Of a DNA stretch of 64,000 nucleotides, positions 20,817-33,990 are shown one piece after another. The position numbers and the translations under genes are program-made. This DNA is from Zerene cesonia. Lineage: Eukaryota; Arthropoda; Insecta; Lepidoptera; Pieridae. Position 1 is the first letter of the stretch; every line of letters begins with the position of its first letter. The notes beneath the pieces were generated by a model that saw only the letters and a list, made by a program, of their open reading frames with translations, was not told where the DNA came from and did not search any database. The stretch covers positions 3,224,001 through 3,288,000 of the forward strand of contig NC_052128.1 of the NCBI RefSeq assembly GCF_012273895.1, given 5' to 3'.

Positions 20817-21746
20817 GTAAGTGTTAATTACTTAATGTATGTATAAATCCACAGAATTGAGACATAAATATAGCACACTGTTTAAACAAATAGCTTTTAT
20901 TAAAACACTCAGATAAATGGCCTTACTTAAATTTCGTTAACAACAAAATCAATAAATTATCATAAAACTCTAAACGACGTCCAAATAACAGAAACTCTCT
21001 ACCATATATTATATATCCGAAGTCATTTTTAGATACAGCATGAATAAATAATTTCAAGGTCGTTTAAAAGCCATATAGAAACCGACTTAAATGCAAATAC
21101 GAAACTAAACTATGTAGTTCAGAAGCGAGAGATCATCGGGTCAAACTTTTCCCGTTTAAATATGCGACCTTCACAAAAAATCTCGTTCCACGTCCGAACA
21201 CTTCGGCATAAATTCAAATGCCTAACGCAGAATTAATTTACAGAGCCGTATTATCGATGGGCGAAACGAATCGAATCGTAAATCGAATGAGATTAGCTAC
21301 CAAATATATCGATTTATTATCGATTCTACAATGCTAGATGCTTTCTCGAATGAATTTCACTCCGATTAGGCTATTCATTCCGGCGGAACAGGTGTTCGAT
21401 CGAATTACACAGGTGGTATTATAATGGTGTATTTTTGAGCGTAGATTGTAATTTATTGTTTTGATGCGTTGTCGTTAAACGGATTATAAATGGGTTTAAT
21501 ACGATTTAAGTATGAGGCACAAGTTTTTGTACTGTTATTATAATTTTGCTGTATGATTAGTTAAGCGCTTTCATTTTTGGGAACCTAATTAAGATATATC
21601 GATAAGAAAATGACTTATAATTTATCTCTTTATATACAAATCACAACGTCACTACGGGCCGGGCCGGGCACTAGTTTCCAAGTTTACCCAAAAATTTTAT
21701 GTTTTTAGGCTAAATAAAAATCAAGTTTCAATAATTTTATTTATTA
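20817..21746. other. Presumed intron; TATCGAT-rich patch
   Basis: TATCGAT words occur at 21252-21258, 21308-21314 and 21318-21324, with repeated AATCGAAT words at 21269-21290. GGGCCGGGCCGGGC (21656-21669) then ACTAG looks like the end of another Helitron-like copy whose body I cannot trace. Confidence 0.35.
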
Positions 21747-21920
21747 ATAGCTGGCCCGGCAAACGCTGTTCTGCCTTATTCTTATCATTTAAGGTAAAAA
21801 AACAGATGTTGTCTGATTCTCAGACCTACCCGATAAGCAAAAAAAATTATCAAAATCGGTCAAGCCGTTTCGGAGGAGTATGGCAACGAAAACCGTGACA
21901 CGAGAATTTTATATATTAGA
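21747..21920 (-). mobile_element. Helitron-like element (family E relative)
   Basis: 'agctggcccggcaaacgctg' begins the + strand view. The rest ('gattctcagacctacccgat', 'gtcaagccgtttcggaggag', 'gtgacacgagaattttatat') matches family E at 8070-8254. The 3' module is different (no CGCGG hairpin), showing exchange of ends between families. Confidence 0.7.
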
Positions 21921-22361
21921 TTAATACCTTCGTAGTTTCTAAAGTTTTCTTCCTAATTTCACAAGCTGTCCCATTTAACTATTATCACGATAAGCTACAC
22001 ATTACTGCGTCAGAACCAAGTTTTACATCACCTACAATGCGGGGCTAGAAAGCACCCTATACATTTGTCTAGAAAATCCGGATTGCGGATGCGCAACTTT
22101 ATAGTGCATGATGTCATCGCGACTTAATTAAAACTAAATTAGAATATTTATATCAATATTTCTTTAGATCAATGTATTCTTTTAATCGTGTGTAAACTTT
22201 ATTCGTAGGCTAGGTTATTAACACCTTTTTTTTAATTCCAAAATTGTACCTGAATCTATTTCAATAATATTCATACATACCGATTTCACATCCATATTTT
22301 TTTGTATTCTTAAATTCAAATATAATGAACATTATATATATTTCCTACATAATAAATCGTA

Positions 22362-22378
22362 TTTCTTTCTTTCTTTCT
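22362..22378. repeat. (TTTC)n microsatellite
   Basis: Four consecutive TTTC units. Confidence 0.8.
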
Positions 22379-22800
22379 ATTTTTTAAAGTTAAATGGAGA
22401 GTTACCATACAAAATTACACAAGAAATAATGTACAGGTTCCTTAACCGCATTATTAATTTGGAATTTGTTACAGCCCATACTTAACCCGATATCGTGTTA
22501 GCTCCTCGCATAAATGGATATTCTCCATTGTAATAGACTTTATTCCCCATTAACATCTCGCTTAAAATTATATTAACGCACGTGAAAGTGTTATTTGTTG
22601 GTGTATTAGGGATATTTGACAATTTTAGCGGTTAATTTAGAGTTATGAAGTGTACGTGCTATTTCATGTAATACCTACTGGCATTTAGCGGGTTGTGTTA
22701 TCATTTTAATGGGTTTAACCTCGCTGACCTGAGCCTGTAGTGAGAGCAATGATGATGATAAAACTTATGTCGAAGTACCTTAGGGTTTAGACCCTACCTA

Positions 22801-22925
22801 CTAGCTTTCCGCCCGTTTCCGTTCGTCCGAGTTGTCCGATGAAGTTACCATGGAAATGAGATGTCTCACCGCAGTTAAATGTAGCCTATAATACCAGACA
22901 CAAAATCATTTCAATTTTATCAGGA
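22801..22925 (-). mobile_element. Truncated Helitron-like element
   Basis: 'ctagctttccgcccgtttcc' (22801-22820) matches the 3' end of 15190-15409. 'atcatttcaattttatcagg' near the far end is a usual internal phrase. The 5' end is not recognisable. Confidence 0.45.
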
Positions 22926-25900
22926 TAGCGCAAGTGAAACTACAACTGAAGAAATAACTTAAAAATAAAACGTTTGTTTACAATTTAGAAGCTAATATAT
23001 TTCAGCTTAAATTCAGTATAAATTTAAATTTATTTATTTTCCTTCACGTTTATAACCATTAAAAGTTCAATGACGACTAGCAAAAATGATTGTGCAATAA
23101 TTAAAACTGATACATTTTAATTTATTTGAACAAAGTAAATTACCAGCTCGTCGCCTATTTGTATCGGTGGGTCAATGAACTGCACAGATTATGAAATTTA
23201 TTGTATCAATTAAAAACATCAAAGGAACATGAATGGTTATTTGATTAATGAATTATTTATTGACGGTGTCATTGCGGAGACGCAAAAATGTTTGATAGAA
23301 TTAAAGATTTGTTTTGTACTGTTTCTAATATATTTTAATTAATAGAACATAATATGCATATGTATTATGAAAACATGTAAATGCAATGTCTAAATTTGGA
23401 AGTTTTGTATGTAAAAATGACTCTTTCGAATTTATAAAACCGACAGTAAAAATGATATTTTCTAATTTTTTTTCCTTAAATATTCACTCTCTCTTTGAAC
23501 AATTTCAGCGTATTGTACGTACATATATTGATAAACTAATATGATATTTATTCCTATAGAAGATCATTCTATTAAAACAATACTAATTTACTACCTAAAA
23601 TGTATTATAAGTTGTACTTCTTTAGATAGATGTAAAAACGAACAAAAAAATGACAAAAAATCGAATCCGACTGTTAGCGTACACATTTTTAATCTGTGAC
23701 TAATCGCCACAGACTAACGTATTGTAATTGATTAGAATTGGTTACTGTCCGATCCAAAGTTCAAGAGTGTGGGTCAAATTTAGTTTATGACCTAACAATG
23801 GATTAATATTCACGGGTTAAGAGGCAGGTGGGTATTACCAGATACTGGGAATTTTGTGAGTAAGCGAATGACAAAAGAACGTTATAATTAATCGTAAATA
23901 TATTCTATTTGGGTTTTCCTAGACAACGTTGTTTGGTTTCATATTGCTTCCATGGAAATATCCCTTTTTTAGTCCGATACCAGGAAGGTGATAAGTGGTA
24001 TGTGAAATATTTAAGAAATTTAATTTTATATTCGTGATTTCATATGTATCTTAGTCACAGGTTTAATTATATAATTTTCTACTAAGACAATGTGTTACGT
24101 ACGTAATATATAGGTACATACACAGGTCATTGACCCCAGGAGAATGATAAACTGTTACAAAAGAAAGGACTCGAGCAATTATGACTCAGCGAACGGGTTT
24201 AGAAAAATCTCGGCGGTTTCGTAAGGGAAGCTTACAGAGGCGGATGTCTTAGCGCATACGCAGCGCTAATTGCGTAATAACTAGTCAACTGGATAGATAT
24301 GGTTGGGCAAGTAGGTTCGATGTCTGACCATTGGTTTATTTATTGGGGACATCTAATATATAGACGGAATATTTGTTTTATTTTTAAATATAATTTGATA
24401 AACACATATTAATATTATTGTGGAATATATAGAAATTATTATGTATAAAATTTATTTTTTATCAGGTTAATATTGAGGTGCTTGATGTCCTTCAAGTTGA
24501 AGACCCCCAGAATGAGGTCACATTTGTTTCACTACATTTTTATTGGTAAGTAGGTTGAAGATGCCCTGTTCATGATTTTCTTAGTCCCAATTAGAGAACA
24601 AAGTTCAGATCTAGGACATTTATGTTTATTTATAATACTGCACATGAAAGCGAATTGTAGTTGTTACGGTAGGTAATATAACCATAGTTTGGTATTGAAT
24701 AAATAATAGTTATTTATGTTATTATTACTGGTTTTGTTTACTTACTATAGAAAGCAATTAGAAGCATATTTTAGGCTACTCACAAGTCAAGAGGTGGTAT
24801 CTGGAACGCGTCAAAAACTCGAAAGTGGACATAACTCGTATATTTTCTGTGAAAGGTCCACAATCAATAGGAAATTACATTGCGAAAAAAGTATTTATTG
24901 AGCAAATACTCGGACAATTTGTTGGGAACATAATTATCCTCTAATGGTACTTAATTCACTGATAATTTGTCAAGATCTCTAAGTAAATAAAATAATTTCT
25001 TGTGCGTACAATGTTGTAAGAAACAACGTGTTTGAAAATAGACCCAATTATGTAGGTGTTAAGGTTAATTATGTTCATTTGAAGTTATCTAGTATATTAT
25101 TGTGTAATATGACATTCATTTTATTGCTAAAACAACGGTAGGATCGAACGATAGATAGAACGAACATACTTTATCAAGCGACAATTTTTAATAATGTAGA
25201 AATTTATTAATTTAATTTTTTTATGTATTCATTAACTCCCATTTTCATTCAAAGCGCTTTGCGCATACCTAAAGCTTTCCGGGAAAGGCCTGGGAAAGGT
25301 TATCTCGGACTCCTGCTACAACAGTGGACTACTAGCTCCGCTGTATTCCATTCAGTTGCTTTAATGACGGGGCTCCGGGTATTGCTTTGTAATTGGTCCC
25401 TTAACACACGTTAGCCTCTTAATTGAAACGCTATGAGACATTTTTAAAGGATTATTTTACTTCGAGCACTTTAATTAACAAATAAAAACTAAATCTAACA
25501 AATACAACGTATAAAAATGCTTTCCCCATTTCCTTTCACCAGAACAAACACCAGAAAACAAACGTCACTTTAATATAATTACCTACAAGACATCTCTAAC
25601 ACGTGTCTCATTCGAAGTACAAATAGCATTGCGTAAAACAACCCGTTTGAAATATTTAGAAGACAAAGATATCGATATCACAGGTAAAAAAGAACTCGGT
25701 CGTTTGACATCTGTCCGCCGAAGTGGCTTCTTACGCTCGGTTGCACGGAATCAGGTATTACAATTAAATTAAAAATCACTCACGTAGAGTAATTAGGCAC
25801 AATGTGTGGTAGCGATAGCAAAACAGTACGTGATAGGTAAGGTTTTGTTAGTTGACATGTTTGCATAATAGTTATATTGCAGTTCGTTATAATGTAACGA

Positions 25901-28713
25901 AATGATTTTTTTATTTGTTTGAACAATACATACTCTGTACTGTAATTTGAAGAATAAACATCAAACATGGCATCTGAATCCTACCTGTACCTCTAGTATC
26001 TACTTCGTTTCTGTTCACTGACAACGCTGAATTCCAAAAATTAACAAATCTATGTCACATGTAATTTTATAACGTTGCCATAGCAAACAATCGATTCATT
26101 TGTTCTCTAAGAGCTCTCTACGATACTTAATGCCCAATGACCATTGACCGTTTGAAGCATCTTAACACGAAATATTGTGTCTATTTCTACATTGTTCGCA
26201 TGACGTTATTTTGTACTATGTTACTGTAAACATTTGAAGGACTTTGTGCTCATTTATGAAATATTTGCTTACCGAAATTGGTTTTAAAATGCTTTAGTTC
26301 ACACCGTTGCGATCTACACTTTCGTACATGAAATTTAACCAAACATATGCTTAGATTTCTTTCAAATAGACGATTGTAGTACAAACCAACTAAATTGCGA
26401 GACCTGTACTAATTGATGGAAAAGAAAACTCGTATCAATGAGAAGAAAAAAAACACACATTCAATCGCCTTCATGAATTTTGTATCCAACGTTATGAAAG
26501 CTAGCGAAGTTTTTAATTAATAATTCAACTTGTTACTTTTTGCCCATTGTTTTTACGCTGACGGTACCTATTAATGCTGGAATGATTCCATTGAGTCTGT
26601 GGTATGTTGGTTGATTGTGGACACACAGACGTTCTCTACTTTCTATTACATTATACTTGTCGCATGCATACCATATATGGTGATGCCCAAATTATTGGTG
26701 ACGAGATGTTGAAATGATACTTAAAAGTAAGTGCAAATTACAACAAGTTTTTAGACTTTAATTATGTATTGTTTTATTACAATCGTGGCTGCTCTGTTTT
26801 AAATTTCGTTGCGTAATACACAGCTTTTTCATATTGTAACTGATGTTTTGAACGGATAAGCCCTTGAAACTTGCTACGTATGTAGATTGTTGTTATTATT
26901 TACCTTACTACACTATTTGATTGTTATAATATTATTTATAAATATTATATGTTTTGTTTTGTGCGATTTTATATGCTCGATTTACTCTTTCCTCTTTTAA
27001 TCTATACCTATATAACTGTATTCTTTACTATAACTGTAAGTTACATCATAACCTTTTATTATCTAATTTCGCAATGTCCATTTATGGTGGCGGTTGTACT
27101 ATAATATTGTACTTTTAGTTGCGAGCCCTTTTTAAAAAAATAAAATATTCTCTTCTCTTTTTGAAGGTGTGTAATATGCTTACTATTAGACTATTTGTTT
27201 AAATAAAATAATAAAAATAAATATTTGCGAAAGAAACTGATAAAAGACTGGGAAATTATTCTACATAATATATTATACTTTTATTGGTAAAACATCAATC
27301 TTCAGTATACATAATAAAGTAACTTTTACAGAATAATTAAAGCACCTACATCTTAAACTTTCATCCAATTTCGTCATGAATCTTAAGTTCGATTACATTT
27401 TAACATAATTAATTGAGCCAATCCATTATTTACTAGAAGACGAATCGATTTAATTAACAGATACGCACTAATTAAAACGGGTTTCACCAAAAACACCGTA
27501 CACTGAGATAGTTTTATTATTTTACAAGGGACCTGTCAATCAACCCGTATTATTAGCTAAGCACAATTTATATTATATTATACGATATGATATAAAATTG
27601 TTCCCATCGGCATCTATAATGTAAAACCGTTATTAATAACACAGAGCAAGTGAAGGCTATAATTTTGCAAATAGGTATACGTGATTGAATAACTTCATAT
27701 GGATAGTAATAATTATCCAATGTGGAAAATAGTGACAGCGACATAGCTAAATAAACTTCGAATAAGTAAATAATATATGTTTGTTTGTCTCGAGGCGTTT
27801 GTGATAACGGTAGGAAATTGTTAAGGGACTTTCTGTGGATTTCTAATGTCCTTCACTTAGATCGTTTTTGAGTAGACCGTTTGATTTGAAGTAGAAATGT
27901 TGACGGTTTAATTAAACTCGATATTTATGACTATATCTAAGATATTACTAAATATTAGAGCCTTAAAATTACACATTCATGATTAACGTATTTATAAACT
28001 TGTATTAGTTTTTATTTTAAACATAACAATCATCTTCTTATCATATAATTATATTATAATTAGTGACTTGTGTGTAAAAATATTCAAAGACAAAATCCCT
28101 TCATAGAACAGTCTATTAATTACTGATGAATGACCTCATCTTAGATAAACAACGATAAATCTATAACTCTAAAATCCCTTTAACGCTAAAACCGTGAAAG
28201 AATTAAAGCGTATTAATATTTATCGAATGTATAATTCGGTATAACACAAACAAACGGTAACTTAATTGAAAATGTGTCATTCATCATATAAAACGTTCTG
28301 GTGAAATAATTAAAATAGGAAACATAAAAAACGAACGCACAACACTATAATTACGTTACGCAATACTATAAATTTTATTTAGAAATTAAGCATCTGATTG
28401 ATTTTATATAGTTTCGCCTCCATCTTAAATGTAATCTAAAACGAAAATAATTGATTCCGAAACACAGTAGAGGCGTGCCATCGGTGTAGCTTTAGGGAAT
28501 TCTGTTTTTATTGATACAAATAAATAATCTTTAATGGAAGTTGGTAATTTGAAGCATATTGGGCGTCGCTAGAAAGTATTATAACGATTTCCCTTCGGCT
28601 TAACGATTTTGCAGATAAATATATTTCACTACTCGAAATTTTGTATAGACTAGCATAGACTTTGAATCAATAATGCATGTGTTTCTAACAAAATCTCTTT
28701 ATTATATTTTTAA
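22926..28713. other. Long mostly unique AT-rich stretch
   Basis: No gene is seen. Locally GC-richer patches are 24160-24330 (with TGACTCAGC at 24182-24190, an AP-1/CNC-Maf-type site, and 'actagtcaactggatagat' near 24280 resembling the repeat at 41928), 25240-25420 (a 63-codon frame without recognisable motifs) and 25690-25755. A GTAAGG donor at 25834 has no convincing exon before it. Confidence 0.3.
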
Positions 28714-28845
28714 CTAGCTTTTTCGCATGCGTCAAATTCGGAGTAGTCTAATAGATGTAATTATGCATATTATAAACCTTCCTCTTAAATACGATATCTC
28801 GAATACGATTTAAGCATACATACATACATACAGACAGATGCGGGA
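28714..28845 (-). mobile_element. Helitron-like element, truncated, with (CATA)n
   Basis: CTAG at 28714-28717 then 'ctttttcgcatgcgtcaaat' and 'ataaaccttcctcttaaata' match the reverse of the element at 1-179. A CATA microsatellite at 28815-28831 sits at the usual place near the 5' end. Confidence 0.6.
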
Positions 28846-29135
28846 AGCGAGTTGGATGTCATGTAGGCCATAGGTAATATTTAAGAGGAATAGGGTAAAT
28901 TATAATATAACAAAGAAAATGCCCCAAAAGGTGTGAAAAATGCGTGAGTGAAGATTTAGTTTTAAACTTAAGTTTTCAGATAGAGAACGCGGTTAGGCGT
29001 GAGGTCAAACGTCGCCACGGTAAAGCAAAGGTACTTTATTTTTTTTATATTTTTCCAATGCTGAAGCTAATTGGCAGGAGTTAGTACGATTACTGTTTCA
29101 CGAGAATGTTATATAGATTATTTTATATTGAACAG

Positions 29136-29289
29136 TACTAATATTCTAAATGAAAGTAACTTTCTGTCCGTCTCTTTTCACAGATCTGTTGAAACTTAGT
29201 ACTGACATAGTTTACCGAGCCGAGCAAGGATGAATGATGAACCTTGTGATTGTTTATGTACGCGAACGAAGTCTGGGGCGGTAAGCTAG
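29136..29289 (+). mobile_element. Helitron-like element
   Basis: 'tactaatattctaaatgaaa' begins it and 'cgaagtctggggcggtaag' then CTAG (29286-29289) ends it, followed by T. The interior is diverged. Confidence 0.5.
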
Positions 29290-29919
29290 TTGATAAAATT
29301 TAAATTTTTGTATACAATAAACTTGTATTAAGCTATTAAGCTATTATATTAGCCCCGATTGAAATATTTTCATATTATAACTTGGTTTCAATAATTTTAA
29401 AAAGCCAATAAACGATCTTTTGTGTCAATGTGATATTCTACGTAGCGAATTTAATTAATTTATTTGTTTAGTCACGCTCGATAAAAAGTGGTTTTGAATG
29501 ATTATTAGAAGCTATATCATGCAACGATAGCACGTATAACGCTCATATAAATATGTACTGCTATACAATCAATCACACTTAGAAAGTTTTATGACTTAAA
29601 ATATTTTGATGCGTTCAAATAGGATCTTTTACAATAACCCAAATTTTAGTCTGACATATACTCGTTTGTCTAGGTTAGTTACTAGTTAGTGTTGTAGTGT
29701 TTAGGTTATGTTAGGTTATATCTTTTAAAATCAGTTTTGTTTAATTTATTATATGATAATTAGACACCTATTGTAATTCATATTTCTGAATCTTTCCGCT
29801 CGCGGCCATCGCGGATCTCGGACTACTTTTGAACAAAAATTAATCTGCATCGGTTAACTGTTTCAGGCGTAAAGCAGAGACAGACGGACAGAGATAGCAA
29901 GCCGGAAATAGATGGGTAA

Positions 29920-30115
29920 ATAGCTGAAGCCCGCGGCTGCAATCGGTTGGTACTTGCGTAAAAGGTAACCTATGTATATCCAGATTATAACCTGTGTATC
30001 AAAATTTATGTAGACTGGATTAGAATATGTTTTGGGTGGAAGTGTAACAACAAATAAACATAGGTACATACATCCAAACATTTTTACAATTTTCGCGTTT
30101 ATAATATTGGTAGGA
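29920..30115 (-). mobile_element. Helitron-like element
   Basis: 'agctgaagcccgcggctgca' starts the + view, then 'cgtaaaaggtaacctatgta', 'acatacatccaaaca' and 'gcgtttataatattggtagg' to 30115. CTAG has decayed to ATAG. A second, more truncated relic precedes it at about 29793-29890 ('tttccgctcgcggccatcgc'). Confidence 0.6.
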
Positions 30116-33100
30116 AGATGATCGGTGGTTATTATTCATTATGAAGGTAGACATTTGAAATTAGCATGAAGAATTTAAATAGTAGATATCCATTATTTAT
30201 TACATGCAGTTAAAACCAGTTTACTGTAAGTGGCAGTTGACCACTTGTTTATTGGTTGGCGTGTTGGCGTTGGAACCAAGAGGCAACTGGTTCGATTTCT
30301 TTTAGAAAATAAAGATAGTTTCATGAAAACAATAGTTAAGTAAACGGTTAACATGTCAATTTTAACCGACGTGCCCAAAAGTGACGAAAGGTCATTTTTT
30401 CTTAAAAATTAAGATGACTTAATAGGGGATTAAAATTTCTATCTATTTAGTATGAAATATACTTCAAATGTTTTTTTTTGGTAAAGATCGTAAAAAGTGT
30501 AATTTAAGTGAAATTATTAAATGAAATTAGTTCACAATGCGGTGAAAAGGGGATGTTTTTTAAATATGTAATTATTCCTCTCCAAATATTTTTAGAAGTC
30601 ATCCTGCTTGCTAATATAATTTTGTATCATATTAACGTTTAATCATAATAATTTTATAGCATAACATACAAAAATACTTGCATAATTTTCTAAAACACAG
30701 TTTCCCCACTTGGCTTCATTATAACAAATCTAATTATCACACACAATAAAGGAATACGTCAAAATGTTTTAATTACAGTTGCCGTTTGTTTACCGCATAA
30801 TTATGAAAGTGCATTGAGTTTGTGCCCGCCAAAATTAAATAAACCGTTAAATATAATCAGTGCAGCTTTTTATAAAAGCGAGCTCATTAAAAGGCAACAT
30901 TGTGAACATGGATTGTTCTCGAAACGGACACGTCAAGTTTTCAATTCAAATATCCGAAATAATGCAAAATAAAAAATGACCGACTTTAACGCTGGGACAG
31001 TACAATCGCCAATTAACAATCGAACCAGCGTACTACTTTTTATTCATTCATTTACTGTGTAACGCTGGCCAGTTGTCCAAGAAGTGCTAGGCGTTTGCTC
31101 GTACATTCAATATGCTTCATATTTTTTACTTCGCTTTTATCTACTAATGCTAATAGGTTAGAATTATCTTAATCTATTCGTATGTTTCTTGCTAATATTT
31201 TCAATATTTTCTTTTCTTATCTTATCTTATATATCATTAAACTTTTATTCAAACTAGATTTGATTTGTAACTCCTACAATATCTCTACAGTTAGACAAAA
31301 CAAGGGCATATCAAATTAAATTAAAACAACAAAAGATTAATTGAAAATGTCCAACTAATATTATTTATAGATATAGAGCTACCACGCAAGAACCAGTGAA
31401 TTTCGTTTGTTAGCAGGAGCGATATATAAACTAAAATTAATAGCGTATCTCCGTCTACAATAGTTCCTTACCAAGTGAGGTCTTAATGCCATAAGCCGTG
31501 GTAGCATGACGCAAGTAATTTGTGATTATGATTGATACTAATCCGCCCTAATCCGAGTTACTGTCTGTTAGCCGCTTTACTGTTCGCTTATAGTTTGACA
31601 ATGCGGAGAGAAAGTACCTACGAGGCTTGTTTTTGTTCGACAGAAGACACCCGGTAAAGCTTCCGACTTCAAAAGGCGATGGCGGAGATTAGCGGCCAAT
31701 ATTGATTTATCAATTTATCTGCTGTTTAACACTTTTTCAATCGGTAAAGAAAAACGTAGCGAAAACTCAGCATTTCTAAAGTTTAAAGATATGTTAGATT
31801 TCCAACTAGCACTAGGCTTTTTGGAATCTACAAGGATTAGGTCTGGTTATTTGGTATATTATATAAACCATTGTAGGAGCCAGTAGGCTGATGATGATAA
31901 CGGTTTTTATTACTATTTTTTTTTATATAATAGCGGGCAAAGCGGTTATGAGAAAAAGAAGAAGGTCGGATATAACGTCTGAAATGTCTCAATATAACTT
32001 CTCGTATATGCTAGTTGCAAACAATTGGGTCACGGTATGCGAAAACTGGGCTGGGCTTAAGTTAAATGAGCTTAGATTATTTCGCTGTGGTCATTCATTT
32101 TCGCATTTTGTACAAGTTTTATGTGTAAATTTGCATATATGTTTAATATGTTTTATTGTAAAGCATGATCTTTTAGTATGTTTATATTTTTATAGGCTCA
32201 ATTGATTATATTCATTCATTGTCATTCGCTCGTATTTATTGAAACAACAGTTTTATACGTTTATCGGCTTAGTGACAATTACCATGTCAGACGGAAGGCA
32301 CAGATTATAGAATATTTTAAAAAGACAGCTTAATGTCTACCGCTTTTTATGCATTTACTATTTAGTCTCTAACTGGCTCTCAATGGTATTTAATGCCTTG
32401 CGTTCGGCTCACGTGTGTAATTTATTTGCATCATTAATAATGACACCTTGTTAGTTTCAAAATGGTTTTTTGTGGTCTGACAAATGGGTTCAATAAAAAA
32501 GTGTAAAGAAAAACGGTAAAAATAGAGCTGTGTTGGTTAGTATAATGCTAAAAGCGGTGAAAGCGCTTTATTGATTCCACTATCGAATAATGACATCTTA
32601 TATTAAGTTATTTTATTTATAATGGTAGTTTCTGGAATGCATTTACACCTAATACTAATAAAATGACCGTGCTTCATTTGTCAATTTCGTTTTTGTTTTT
32701 TTTCCTCGTCCGTGAGAGATTATTTACAGGTGCAATAGGAAATAGAACAAAAATACAATTTTTCAACTTCTTATTGCCTCACTTATCGATTACTAACCAT
32801 TATAATGAAAGCGATGCATCGTTGTATCGAATAAAATCGATTCATCTTTCTTTGATGTCATTCGATGTTTATCTACAGATAAAATCGATTGATCACTTAG
32901 ATAACGAGTCATATTTTTTTGTCTGTTGATCTTTGACCGTTTGGTACGTGTTATGAAATATGATAGTATTTAAAGAAGATCTTGCTTATTTCAGGCATGT
33001 TTCGAAAGTATAAAATAGCATTTTATATCTACAAACGTTGATTTTAATTTCTTATTTAACAGTTTCTAACATATATTAAGTTTCATGAGTATGTGTACTC

Positions 33101-33660
33101 GTACCTTTAATATTATTCTGATAACAATAAAATATATAATTATTATAAACGAAGAACCATCAAGTCGTTAATACCTTCGTATTTGTCACCATTACGTATT
33201 AAATATCGTTAAATTACAAATACTAAAATGTAATGCGCATACAATTTTTCCACAATATACAATCCCGTAAGCTAGTTTATAATTTAACGGATTTTACAAT
33301 ATTACGGCGACATACCAATTTCTAAACATAGCTGTAGTAACTGATAATGTAGAATGTAACGCATTCGCCGGATGTTTATTTCGGATATCTAATATTTAAC
33401 CATTAAAAATGTTTTTTCAAAATTATAACTATTTCGACACGAGTTTTACGTACATAATTAGGACATCCTTGGTAATAAAAACGAGGTTAAAAAGAATGAT
33501 TTAGTTAATTGTAGTATTTCGACTTTTATAAGCTTCATTGCATAAGCTTTTGGGACTTATATTAAATTCACATGAACGAGCGGATGCTACTCGTATATAG
33601 ATAGGAAGTGTTGCCATTACTAGTGTTTCTTTATTGTTTAGCTAATTTGTTAATTATAAT
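30116..33660. other. Mostly unique DNA, possible regulatory island near 31.5 kb
   Basis: Within 31440-31720 the sequence is GC-richer and holds paired CTAATCCG sites (31538-31545, 31548-31555) and ATTGATTTATCAAT (31701-31714). A TATAAAAG at about 30874 precedes an ATG with a 23-codon frame, which is unconvincing. The 104-codon (31891-32205) and 88-codon (32663-32929) frames show no family features. Confidence 0.3.
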
Positions 33661-33664
33661 CGTT

Positions 33665-33990
33665 GATTTTGCCACAGCAGACAAAGGGGCTGGCGACTGG
33701 CCTGACCCTAAGCGCTAGAACTGCCCATGAACATTGCAAGGGCGTCAGGGTAGTTACGGACCTAGAAATGGATTGCCTACTTAAAAAGGAAGGGATAAAG
33801 AAATTATTGATCATGGGAATAAAGGAGGCAAGTTACGGGAAGTGTAAGGAAAAGGATGCGGATAGCTCCAGCTCCCCCACGTACGTACTTAACGTACGAA
33901 ACACAGTAGTATTAGCTTGCTGCTATTTCAGGTCAATCTTGATCGCCTTCCTCGGTGCAAGCTGATCCCATCCGTGTCAAAACGTGCTCG
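33665..33990 (-). mobile_element. Family S retroposon, old copy
   Basis: The whole element can be followed in reverse ('aaggggctggcgactggcct', 'actgcccatgaacattgcaa', 'aggaaaaggatgcgg', 'ctccagctcccccac', 'ttcctcggtgcaagctgatc') but with heavy divergence and no poly(A). A 100-codon frame at 33663-33965 is a by-product of this repeat. Confidence 0.75.

Noticed and set aside
24182..24190. TGACTCAGC as an antioxidant-response enhancer
   Set aside because: A single 9-base site is expected by chance at a noticeable rate in a window this size, and no gene is adjacent.
28815..28831. CRISPR-like short repeats
   Set aside because: It is a simple CATA microsatellite inside a Helitron-like copy. No spaced repeat array exists in the window and the DNA is eukaryotic.
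33663..33965. 100-codon frame
   Set aside because: It corresponds base for base to an old reversed family S element.
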